64,000 nucleotides of DNA from Ignavibacteriales bacterium (GTDB lineage Bacteria; Bacteroidota; Ignavibacteria; Ignavibacteriales; Ignavibacteriaceae), in NCBI GenBank assembly GCA_016709765.1, contig JADJMD010000014.1:124001-188000 (forward strand), in the 5' to 3' direction. Numbering within the stretch: the first letter of the stretch is position 1; each line of letters begins with the position of its first letter. This document shows positions 9,008 through 16,732 of this stretch, piece by piece. The position numbers and the translations under genes were made by a program. The notes beneath the pieces were generated by a model. That model was given only the letters and a program-made list of their open reading frames with translations. It did not search any database and had not been told where the DNA came from.

Positions 9008-9751
9008 ATGAATAATAAAATTGTAATTAAAACAGATAAACTCACAAAAAAATTTGGAGATTTTATCGCAGCTAATGAACTGACTTTTGAAGTTTACAAA
9101 GGTGAGATCTTTGGCTTTTTAGGGGCTAATGGCGCTGGTAAAACCACGGCTATGAAAATGCTCATAGGTATTTCAAAACCAAGTTCCGGTAATGCTAACA
9201 TTGCGGGTTTCGATGTTTATAAAGACACAGAAAATATAAAAAGAAGTATCGGATATATGAGTCAAAAATTTTCTCTTTATGAGGACCTAACTGTAAAGGA
9301 AAATATTACTCTGTTTGGTGGAATTTATGGACTAAGTAATAGCGAAATCGAAACGAAATGTAATGAGCTGTTGGAAAAATTAAACTTACAAAATGATGCA
9401 AATAAATTAGTCAGTTCTCTTCCGCTTGGCTGGAAACAAAAGCTGGCGTTCAGCACTGCAATATTTCACACACCTAAAATTGTTTTTCTTGATGAACCAA
9501 CAGGCGGTGTTGATCCAATTACCAGAAGACAATTTTGGGATATGATTTACGAAGCTGCTCATAACGGAATAACGGTTTTTGTAACAACGCATTATATGGA
9601 TGAAGCGGAGTACTGCGATCGTGTTTCAATAATGGTTGATGGAGTGATTAAAGCATTGGATTCACCGGCAGGATTAAAAAAACAATTCAATGCTAAATCT
9701 ATGGACGAGGTATTTGTGAAACTTGCCCGAAGTGCGAAAAGAGGAGATTGA
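9008..9751 (+). CDS. ABC transporter ATP-binding protein (second half of a YbhF-like pair)
   Basis: A 247-residue ATPase with Walker A GANGAGKTT (about 39-47), Walker B IVFLDEPTGGVDP and an H-loop TTHYMDEAEYCDR. The signature motif is degenerate: SLPLGWKQKLAF replaces LSGGxxQ, as is usual for the second domain of YbhF-type exporters. This supports an asymmetric pair in which one of the two ATP sites is non-canonical. It ends overlapping the spacer of the first permease gene. Together with the adaptor, TolC duct and two permeases it should form a tripartite ABC-2 efflux pump. Confidence 0.92.
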   Translation: MNNKIVIKTDKLTKKFGDFIAANELTFEVYKGEIFGFLGANGAGKTTAMKMLIGISKPSSGNANIAGFDVYKDTENIKRSIGYMSQKFSLYEDLTVKENITLFGGIYGLSNSEIETKCNELLEKLNLQNDANKLVSSLPLGWKQKLAFSTAIFHTPKIVFLDEPTGGVDPITRRQFWDMIYEAAHNGITVFVTTHYMDEAEYCDRVSIMVDGVIKALDSPAGLKKQFNAKSMDEVFVKLARSAKRGD

Positions 9752-9756
9752 TCTTT

Positions 9757-10863
9757 ATGAAACAGCTTTTAACGTTTGTAAAAAAAGAGTTCCACCACAT
9801 CCTGCGAGATAAGCGTTCGATGCTTGTACTTTTGGGTTTACCCATTGTGCAATTGTTAATATTTGGATTTGCAATTACAACTGAAACCCGAAACTGCAAT
9901 ATTGCAATTTTAGATAATTCAAAAGATGAGGCAACGCAAAATATTATTACTCGAATTGAAAGCAGTACTTACTTTGATATTGAAAGAACTCTTTCATCCA
10001 ACGATCAAATTGAAAAAACATTTAAGACGGGACGAATAAAATTAGCAATTGTTTTTCAATCAAATTTTCAAAACGATCTTTTGCATACAAACAAAGCACA
10101 AATTCAAATTATAACGGATGCCTCTGATCCTAATCAGGCAACCACTTTAACTAATTATGTAAGTGCGATTGTAAGGGAGTATCAACAAGAATTAAATCAA
10201 AACAAGGATTTACCCTACACAATTAACACGGAAATCAGAATGCTTTACAATCCACAGTTAAAAGGAGAGTATTCTTCTGTGCCAGGTGTAATGGGTATGA
10301 TTCTGCTGCTAATCTCTGCAATGATGACATCCATTTCAATAGTTAAGGAAAAAGAAATAGGAACAATGGAAGTTCTTCTCGTCTCCCCTATGAAGCCTTC
10401 GATAGTTATTGCAAGTAAAGTTATTCCTTACTTTATAGTTTCACTAATAAATGTAATCACAATTTTACTAATTAGTAATTTTGTTTTTGGAATTCCAATT
10501 CAAGGAAGCTTTCTACTTTTAGGTTTTATAACAGTTATATACATCATATGCGCATTATCTTTGGGGATTTTAATATCCACGGTAACAAGTTCTCAACAAG
10601 CTGCGATGATTATTTCTTTAATGGGTTTGATGCTGCCTGTTGTAATGCTTAGCGGATACGCTTTTCCTATTGCAAATATGCCTCTAATACTGCAGATCAT
10701 TTCTAATGTCATTCCAGCTAAATGGTATATAATTATGGTTAAAGATGTGATGATAAAAGGAATTGGTCTTTTCGAAATTTGGCAAGAGTTATTAATAATT
10801 ATTGGAATGACAACATTCTTTTTAGGTCTCAGTATAAAACGATTTAAGGTTAGGTTGCAATGA
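9757..10863 (+). CDS. ABC-2 type permease (YbhS-like)
   Basis: A 368-residue inner-membrane protein. It has an N-terminal helix (LLGLPIVQLLIFGFAI), a large periplasmic loop of about 140 residues, then five helices including the ABC-2 stretch MTSISIVKEKEIGTMEVLLVSP. The start at 9757 is taken because GAGGAG (9741-9746) lies at a workable distance; a TTG 9 bases earlier would overlap the previous stop. KRSMLVLLGLPI near the start is typical of YbhS/YhhJ permeases. It forms the transmembrane pore with the next gene, whose ATG overlaps its TGA. Confidence 0.9.
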   Translation: MKQLLTFVKKEFHHILRDKRSMLVLLGLPIVQLLIFGFAITTETRNCNIAILDNSKDEATQNIITRIESSTYFDIERTLSSNDQIEKTFKTGRIKLAIVFQSNFQNDLLHTNKAQIQIITDASDPNQATTLTNYVSAIVREYQQELNQNKDLPYTINTEIRMLYNPQLKGEYSSVPGVMGMILLLISAMMTSISIVKEKEIGTMEVLLVSPMKPSIVIASKVIPYFIVSLINVITILLISNFVFGIPIQGSFLLLGFITVIYIICALSLGILISTVTSSQQAAMIISLMGLMLPVVMLSGYAFPIANMPLILQIISNVIPAKWYIIMVKDVMIKGIGLFEIWQELLIIIGMTTFFLGLSIKRFKVRLQ

Positions 10864-11978
10864 GGACTTTATTTTTTTTATTAAGAAAAGAATTTCTGCA
10901 GATACTACGTAATAAACTTATGATTAGAATGATATTTGCGTTGCCCGTAGTACAATTAATTATTCTGCCAAATGCAGCTAATTATGAGATGAAAAATATA
11001 AATATGAGTATTGTTGATCATGATCATTCCGAATATTCAAGACAACTGATTAACAAATTTACATCTTCAGGTTATTTTCAACTCACAAATGTTTCTGAAA
11101 CCTATAAAGATGCTTTAGTAGTAGTTGAAGAAGATAAAGCAGATCTGATAGTAGAAATTCCGCAAGGTTTTGAAAGGGATTTAATAAGAGATAATAAATC
11201 CAAAACTATGATTGTTGCTAATGCCATAAACGGACAAGCTTCAGGACTTTCAGTTTCTTATGCTAATGCAATTATACAGGATTTTAACAGCGAAGTTAGA
11301 GTAGAGTGGATACAAACACCTCGTTTAAATCCACAACCTATAATTGAAATAACCACCAGCAACTGGTTTAATCCTAAAATGAACTACAAGTATTTTATGG
11401 TTCCCGGTGTTTTGGTTTTATTGGTTACATTAGTTGGGTTTCTTTTAACAGCAATTAATATTGTTAAAGAAAAAGAAGACGGAACAATTGAACAATTAAA
11501 TGTCTCTCCTATTAAAAAGTATCAATTTATTTTAGGCAAACTAATTCCTTTTTGGATTATTGGGAACATTGTACTTTCTATAGGATTTGGTATCAGCTAC
11601 ATTGTTTATGGAATCTTTCCAGCAGGCAATCCTTTTTTAATTTATTTATTTGCAGCTGTATACTTAATTGCACTTTTAGGATTTGGACTATTAGTTTCTA
11701 CATTTGCAGAAACCCAGCAGCAGGCAATGTTTATTTCATATTTCATTATGACAGTTTTTATTCTGCTTGGCGGACTATTTGCACCAATTGAGAATATGCC
11801 CGGTTGGGCACGCATACTTGCATACCTGAATCCCGTAAGCTACTTTATTGAAGTGATGAGAATGATAGTATTAAAAGGAAGCGGCTTTACAGATATTTTA
11901 AGATATCTTTGTATTATATCTTTGTTCGCAATTGGTTTTAATACGCTGGCAATTTTGAATTATAAAAAGACAGTTTAA
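10860..11978 (+). CDS. ABC-2 type permease (YbhR-like)
   Basis: A 372-residue paralogue of the preceding permease with the same layout: N-terminal helix, about 150 periplasmic residues, then five helices with LTAINIVKEKEDGTIEQLNVSP. It overlaps the upstream permease by 4 bases (ATGA), so expression is coupled. The two permeases probably form a heterodimer. It is the last gene of the tetR-tolC-hlyD-ATPase-ATPase-permease-permease operon; the nearest candidate terminator downstream is the palindrome at 12065. Related systems export drugs or other amphipathic molecules; the substrate here is unknown. Confidence 0.9.
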   Translation: MRTLFFLLRKEFLQILRNKLMIRMIFALPVVQLIILPNAANYEMKNINMSIVDHDHSEYSRQLINKFTSSGYFQLTNVSETYKDALVVVEEDKADLIVEIPQGFERDLIRDNKSKTMIVANAINGQASGLSVSYANAIIQDFNSEVRVEWIQTPRLNPQPIIEITTSNWFNPKMNYKYFMVPGVLVLLVTLVGFLLTAINIVKEKEDGTIEQLNVSPIKKYQFILGKLIPFWIIGNIVLSIGFGISYIVYGIFPAGNPFLIYLFAAVYLIALLGFGLLVSTFAETQQQAMFISYFIMTVFILLGGLFAPIENMPGWARILAYLNPVSYFIEVMRMIVLKGSGFTDILRYLCIISLFAIGFNTLAILNYKKTV

Positions 11979-12064
11979 TGGTTAAATCGATTTGTAGAGA
12001 GTATTGAGGTTTTATTGCTTAATATTTAAGGGCAGATTGGTATAATAAACTTATATAGTAAAAT

Positions 12065-12098
12065 AGCCGCTCTAAGAGCGGCTTCATAAAAAAATTTT
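12065..12098. terminator. Perfect palindrome with A/T runs, shared convergent terminator
   Basis: AGCCGCTC and GAGCGGCT pair around a TAA loop at 12065-12083, followed by an A-rich then T-rich run to about 12100. It lies between the end of the efflux operon (plus) and the end of the lipoprotein gene at 12106 (minus), so it probably stops transcription from both sides. Confidence 0.65.
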
Positions 12099-12105
12099 TT
12101 ATTTC

Positions 12106-13032
12106 TTATTGCTGAATTCTCATCATAACGCTGTTACCGTTCCTTATTGCGGTGTTAATCATTCCATTTTCGTGTTCAACTTCACCAAAATCCATTTGGG
12201 AAACCTCTGCTCTTAAACCGTCTGCCTGAATTCCATTTAGAATACTTTGAATCTGTTGAGCAGAAAATGTATAAGTGCCGGTGTTTGTCTTCAGTATAAT
12301 AAACATTACGTGATCCATTGGCGGTTTGGGGTCTTTGCCAGGTCCTCCTGGTTTTCCACCGGGTCCTTTACCAGATTTTAAACCTGGCATTAATCTAATT
12401 CCAACTTTTCCTTCATTACCACCTTCCCAATTAATTGTAAGATCTTCAGTAGGATTTATAAATTCACCAAACGTTGGACTCGTTATATTCATTAATGCAG
12501 AAGGTGATGTTAAGGTAATTGTAATAGGTGCAAAATTTTCTGAACCAGATACTTCAAATTGGTAATCAGTGTTAGGCACAAATTCAAGCATGTTCTCTGA
12601 CTCACATTTACCGAAAGGTCTTTCAAATAAACTGTAAGCTACTCCACGCATAGAATGACTATGTTTGTACATTTCAACCTGATTACCGGAATAATTAATA
12701 AATATGCTTCCCATATCCAGACCAAACTTTCTTAAATGCTGCAGATCAGTTCCTCTTTCACCAAAAGCTACTGCAAATGCCATTCCTTTTATTCCTGAAC
12801 TATCCATAAAAGGTCTGAAAATTTCATTCCAACCAATTGAAAATACTCCGGCAGCACTATCTAACGGCCTCCCGCCATCTTTCATTAAAGCAAGATCGTT
12901 ATCGACAGTTTCAAAACTCAGCTGATCACTTAAGAAATCATTTCTATCAGGCGAATTCAATTCAGATTTACATCCAAATAAAAAGATTGTTACTAATAAT
13001 CCTGCAAAAATGATTTTGGTTTTGCTATACAT
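12106..13032 (-). CDS. Lipoprotein of unknown function with glycine/proline-rich linker
   Basis: A 308-residue lipoprotein: hydrophobic residues 6-20 end in lipobox LFGC with acylation at Cys21. A domain of about 200 residues follows, then a low-complexity glycine/proline/lysine linker (GKGPGGKPGGPGKDPKPP) around 223-240 and a C-terminal segment of about 65 residues. The middle reads as beta-sheet, with ITSPTFGEFINPTEDLTINW recalling Ig-like cell-surface domains. No catalytic motif is visible. It is flanked by intergenic DNA on both sides and appears to be monocistronic. Confidence 0.75.
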   Translation of the reverse strand: MYSKTKIIFAGLLVTIFLFGCKSELNSPDRNDFLSDQLSFETVDNDLALMKDGGRPLDSAAGVFSIGWNEIFRPFMDSSGIKGMAFAVAFGERGTDLQHLRKFGLDMGSIFINYSGNQVEMYKHSHSMRGVAYSLFERPFGKCESENMLEFVPNTDYQFEVSGSENFAPITITLTSPSALMNITSPTFGEFINPTEDLTINWEGGNEGKVGIRLMPGLKSGKGPGGKPGGPGKDPKPPMDHVMFIILKTNTGTYTFSAQQIQSILNGIQADGLRAEVSQMDFGEVEHENGMINTAIRNGNSVMMRIQQ

Positions 13033-13300
13033 AATTTTACTCCGATTTTATAGTTGAAAGTTAAATCAACTTGTTAGACAATTTAAGGTAATAGAAAGCT
13101 TAATTTAATGGGGAATAGTTTTTATGGTTTAACGAGAATTGCAATAAATTACAAAACTTTATTAGTTTATTATATGAATTATTTATTTATCGGTTAAAGA
13201 TGGATCCTAAATTGATTGAATAGATAAGATTAGAGAATATAGTTTCTATTTTGATAGTATGACCACAGACAATAAAGTCAGCAAAAAAAATAATTGAAAA

Positions 13301-14593
13301 ATGATTAAAAACACTACAAAACTTTTTGAAGAAATATTCTCAGAAGAAATAATTTCAAACGAAAGTTTTCGCTCAAAAGTGCTTGCTGGTATAATTGGGT
13401 TTTTAATTGTATTAGTATTATTGCTTTCGATAGTTTTTAATAAACAGTTTAAAGACATCTCCCATTTTCCTATTATAATTGAGTTAACATTAATTATACT
13501 GGGAGCTATATTTATACGTGCTTTGTTTGTTAGTCGTGCTGTAAAACGTTGGAACCGTTACGGAGTTAAAGCATTTATACTTATCAGATATGTTAACGCA
13601 CTTATCGAAATAAGTATTCCGAGCGTTATACTAATTATATATTCTTTCCAACTTCCATCTGTGTATCCGCTTTTTACGCCACTTGCATTATTGTATTTTT
13701 TAATCATAATGCTTTCCTCTCTTGAGCTTGATTTTAAACTTTGTGTTTTTACAGGAACTGTTGCCGCAATTCAATATCTTGCAATTGCTTGGTACCTAAC
13801 TACAAAACCTTTCCCTGATGAATTTATAAGCGCTGTTTCTTTCTTCCCTTCTTACATAGGTACAGCAGCTTTATTTTTTGTTTCCGGTCATACTGCGGGA
13901 TTAATAACTAATCAAATAAAAAAAGGATTACTAAAGCATTATAAAGTACGTGAGGAAAGAAATGAAATTCAAAAACTTTTTGGTCAGCAAATTTCTATAG
14001 AAGTTGTAAATGAATTGGTAGAAAATAAGTTTGAAGTTCAAAGTAGAGTTAGATTTGCTGCAATTATGTTTTTGGATATAAGAAATTTTTCAATCTTTGC
14101 TCAAAATAAATCGCCCGAAGAAATTATCGCATATCAGAATAATGTTTTCTCTTTTATTATAGAAATAATAAATAGAAATAAAGGTATAGTAAACCAAATT
14201 ATGGGTGATGGTTTGATGGCTATTTTTGGAGCTCCGATTGAGCATGATAATGATTGCCAGCTTGCAGTAAATGCAGCGTTAGAAATACATAAAGAACTAA
14301 AAAGAAGAAGCGACAACGGAATAATTCCCGAAACCGTAATAAGAATCGGAATAAATGCGGGTGAGGTTGTAACCGGGAATGTCGGAACAAGTGAACGAAA
14401 GCAATATTCGATTACCGGTCAGCCTGTAATAATTGCCGCGAGACTTGAACAAATAAATAAAGAACTTAACTCAACAATTCTAATTTCAGAATCCGTTTAT
14501 AAAAATGCTCATATAGATTTTGAACCTATCAGGCACAATGATGTTATCATCAAAGGATTACCAGCTCCAATAAACATCTATCAATTAATTTGA
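13301..14593 (+). CDS. Membrane-anchored class III adenylate/guanylate cyclase
   Basis: A 430-residue protein. The first about 205 residues hold six hydrophobic helices. A short coiled linker (HYKVREERNEIQKLFGQQIS) leads to a class III nucleotide cyclase domain at about 245-430. Metal-binding aspartates are visible in FLDIRNFSIFA and in MGDGLMAIFGAP, and the transition-state/ATP region in INAGEVVTGNVG and QYSITGQPVIIAARLEQ. Such enzymes make cAMP or, more rarely, cGMP at the inner membrane. The membrane part may sense a signal; no known sensor domain is recognisable. It stands alone, with no cNMP-binding partner in the window. Confidence 0.9.
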   Translation: MIKNTTKLFEEIFSEEIISNESFRSKVLAGIIGFLIVLVLLLSIVFNKQFKDISHFPIIIELTLIILGAIFIRALFVSRAVKRWNRYGVKAFILIRYVNALIEISIPSVILIIYSFQLPSVYPLFTPLALLYFLIIMLSSLELDFKLCVFTGTVAAIQYLAIAWYLTTKPFPDEFISAVSFFPSYIGTAALFFVSGHTAGLITNQIKKGLLKHYKVREERNEIQKLFGQQISIEVVNELVENKFEVQSRVRFAAIMFLDIRNFSIFAQNKSPEEIIAYQNNVFSFIIEIINRNKGIVNQIMGDGLMAIFGAPIEHDNDCQLAVNAALEIHKELKRRSDNGIIPETVIRIGINAGEVVTGNVGTSERKQYSITGQPVIIAARLEQINKELNSTILISESVYKNAHIDFEPIRHNDVIIKGLPAPINIYQLI

Positions 14594-14665
14594 TAAACCT
14601 TCTAATCAAAAAGATTATATCTATTTTCATTATTTTAGTGTATTCAAATTAAAAATATTGTTACC

Positions 14666-15100
14666 ATGCAACGAATAAAAATAGACCTGCCAAATAAATT
14701 TATTTTTACTACAGAAATTTCTGTTAGAGTTTATGATGTGAACTTTGCCGGACATTTGAGCAACGACTCTATCCTTTCTATGGTACACGAAGCAAGAATT
14801 TTATTTCTAAAAAATTGGGGCTTCTCCGAAGTTGATACATGCGGCGCTGGAATAATAATGTTTGATGCCGCACTGCAATATAAATCACAGGGTTATCACG
14901 GGGACATTTTAGTTTTTGAAGTAATAGTTGATAATTTTATTAAAACCGGATGTGACTTTATTTTTAGAATAACTAACAAAGAAACCGGAAAAGAAATTGC
15001 TCGCGCTAAAACCGGCATTGCTTTTTTTGATTACAAAACAAATAAACTTGTTTCCGTACCTGAAAAATTTAAAGAGCTATTTGACAATCAAAATAAATAG
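14666..15100 (+). CDS. Hotdog-fold acyl-CoA thioesterase (4HBT type)
   Basis: A 144-residue single-domain protein. TEISVRVYDVNFAGHLSNDSILSMVHEARILFLKNWG matches the 4-hydroxybenzoyl-CoA thioesterase subfamily start, where the D/N-x-x-G-H-x-x-N region holds the catalytic acid and the long helix follows. ETGKEIARAKTGIAFFD is the usual late strand. It is cytosolic. Such enzymes hydrolyse acyl-CoA or acyl-ACP; the chain length preference cannot be read. It follows the cyclase by 72 bases and precedes the AEC transporter by 20 bases, so it may be cotranscribed with the latter. Confidence 0.85.
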   Translation: MQRIKIDLPNKFIFTTEISVRVYDVNFAGHLSNDSILSMVHEARILFLKNWGFSEVDTCGAGIIMFDAALQYKSQGYHGDILVFEVIVDNFIKTGCDFIFRITNKETGKEIARAKTGIAFFDYKTNKLVSVPEKFKELFDNQNK

Positions 15101-15120
15101 AAATGTAATGGGTTACTCTT

Positions 15121-16068
15121 TTGCTTGATAATATATTATTTACTGCAAACATTGTTGCACCGGTTTTTTTAATAATCGCGGTTGGATTTTTTGCAAGAAA
15201 AAGAAAAATAATAAATGAAATTTTTGTAGATGTAACTTCAAAATTTGTTTTTCAAATATCACTTCCGGTTTTTATTTTTCTTAAAATTTCAGTTCTGGAT
15301 TTATCACAAGTGTTTGAGTTTAGCCAAATCGCATACATATATGCCGGAACAACAATCACTTACTTATTAATTTGGCTCGGCACAATTCCCTATATTAAAA
15401 CTCCTGCTGACAAAAGTGCATTTATTCAAGGGGCGTTCAGGGGTAATTACGCGATTGTTGGACTTGCTCTTATTTCTAATTTATTTGGACACGATGCGCT
15501 TGGTAAAGCCACAATAATTTTAGCCTTTTTACTCCCTTTATATAATGTACTTGCAGTAATTGTATTAACAATTCCATTGCGTACTAAAGAAAAATCAATA
15601 ATAAAATCAGCGTTTATTGATATACTATTAAACCCACTGATACTCGCAGTTATTTTCGCACTTCCATTTTCATACTATAAAATCAATCTACCAAATATGT
15701 TTGTTTCAACAGGAACTTTTCTTGCAGATCTTGCTTTGCCGCTTGCATTAATTGGAATCGGAGGTTCATTAAACACAGATAATTTAAAACGAGCTTCAAA
15801 TCTGGCATTCTCAGCTTCAGTAATAAAAATTATTGTAATTCCAATCCTCCTAACCTTTGGCGCTTACCTGTTGGGATATAAAAGTACTGATTTGGGAATA
15901 ATGTTTATCTTGTTTGCATGTCCAACCGCAATTGCAAGCTTTGTTATGGCTGATGTAATGGGTGCAAACTCTAAACTTGCAGGAAACATAATTATGATAT
16001 CAACGCTTGGATCTGTATTTACAATATCATTAGGAATATTAGTACTAAAAAGTTTTAGTTTGATATAA
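15121..16068 (+). CDS. AEC-family (auxin efflux carrier-like) transporter
   Basis: A 315-residue inner-membrane protein with about ten helices. The N-terminal IVAPVFLIIAVGFFARKRKII and C-terminal FACPTAIASFVMADVMGANSKLAGN stretches are typical of the AEC family (YfdV/MleP-like), which carry organic acids such as malate or malonate. The start is probably TTG at 15121: an in-frame stop lies at 15106 and no ATG occurs before the first helix. No strong ribosome-binding site is seen, which leaves the start uncertain by a few codons. Confidence 0.85.
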   Translation: MLDNILFTANIVAPVFLIIAVGFFARKRKIINEIFVDVTSKFVFQISLPVFIFLKISVLDLSQVFEFSQIAYIYAGTTITYLLIWLGTIPYIKTPADKSAFIQGAFRGNYAIVGLALISNLFGHDALGKATIILAFLLPLYNVLAVIVLTIPLRTKEKSIIKSAFIDILLNPLILAVIFALPFSYYKINLPNMFVSTGTFLADLALPLALIGIGGSLNTDNLKRASNLAFSASVIKIIVIPILLTFGAYLLGYKSTDLGIMFILFACPTAIASFVMADVMGANSKLAGNIIMISTLGSVFTISLGILVLKSFSLI

Positions 16069-16078
16069 AAAAGAAATA

Positions 16079-16164
16079 GTCATTGCGAATCTAACTTTAG
16101 TTGGGTGAAGCAATCCATCAAAGACAGATTGTTTCGTCATCCCCTTGGGATTCCTCGCAATGAC
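16079..16164. repeat. Intergenic palindromic repeat with perfect 10-bp ends
   Basis: GTCATTGCGA at 16079 is mirrored by TCGCAATGAC ending at 16164, enclosing GAAGCAATCC and GATTGTTTCGTC arms that can also pair. This is the common interspersed palindrome type seen between genes in many bacteria. It lies downstream of the AEC gene and may serve as a transcript 3' end. Confidence 0.65.
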
Positions 16165-16273
16165 ATCCAATAAACTTATCTTCACAAAGCCTAATCTTAA
16201 TTGCACATTATCTTATTAGTTATAATTAATTATTTTTATCTTATAACAATCATTTACTGAAATAAGGATTTAA

Positions 16274-16588
16274 ATGAAAGTAATAGTAGATTTTTGCATT
16301 GTACCAATTGGAGTTGGTTTATCTGTTTCAAAATATGTTGCAGAATGTGAAAAAATTCTTAAGCAAGCTGGTTTAAATACTATGCTCCATGCTTATGGAA
16401 CAAACATTGAAGGTGAGTGGGATGATGTGTTCTCAGCTGTTAAAAAATGTCATGAAAAAGTTCACGAAATGGGTGCACCAAGAATTTCCACAACATTGAG
16501 AGTGGGAACCAGAATTGATCGTGAGCAAACAATGGAAGATAAAATAAAAAGTGTACAGCTTAAGATTTCAAAAGACAATATAGTTTGA
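16274..16588 (+). CDS. MTH1187-family thiamine-binding protein
   Basis: A 104-residue protein matching the MTH1187/YkoF-like fold: IVDFCIVPIGVGLSVSKYVAEC at the start, YGTNIEGEWDDVFSAVKKCH in the middle, and RISTTLRVGTRIDREQT near the end. Members bind thiamine or related pyrimidines in the cytosol, often beside thiamine-uptake genes. AAATAAGGA lies about 8 bases upstream of the ATG. No TPP riboswitch or thiamine gene is visible nearby, so the link to vitamin metabolism rests on the family alone. Length is normal. Confidence 0.85.
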   Translation: MKVIVDFCIVPIGVGLSVSKYVAECEKILKQAGLNTMLHAYGTNIEGEWDDVFSAVKKCHEKVHEMGAPRISTTLRVGTRIDREQTMEDKIKSVQLKISKDNIV

Positions 16589-16732
16589 TACTTGTTTACA
16601 GATAATAATGAATCGTACAATTAGTAAGTATTTTTTTAATTTTGGAACTAACAAGCTATACTTTTAGTTTTATTTTTAGTTATTTTCTTATCATATATCC
16701 ACAAAAAAAAGTTTATAAAGTAAAATATTTTG

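Noticed and set aside
12326..12565. Plus-strand proline-rich reading frame inside the lipoprotein gene
   Set aside because: It is the antisense of the glycine/proline-rich linker; the minus-strand gene has a lipobox and a coherent sequence.
16200..16273. TPP riboswitch before the thiamine-binding protein gene
   Set aside because: The conserved TPP aptamer strings (CUGAGA, the second helix and GGxUAAxxCxGxxxA-like parts) are not present.
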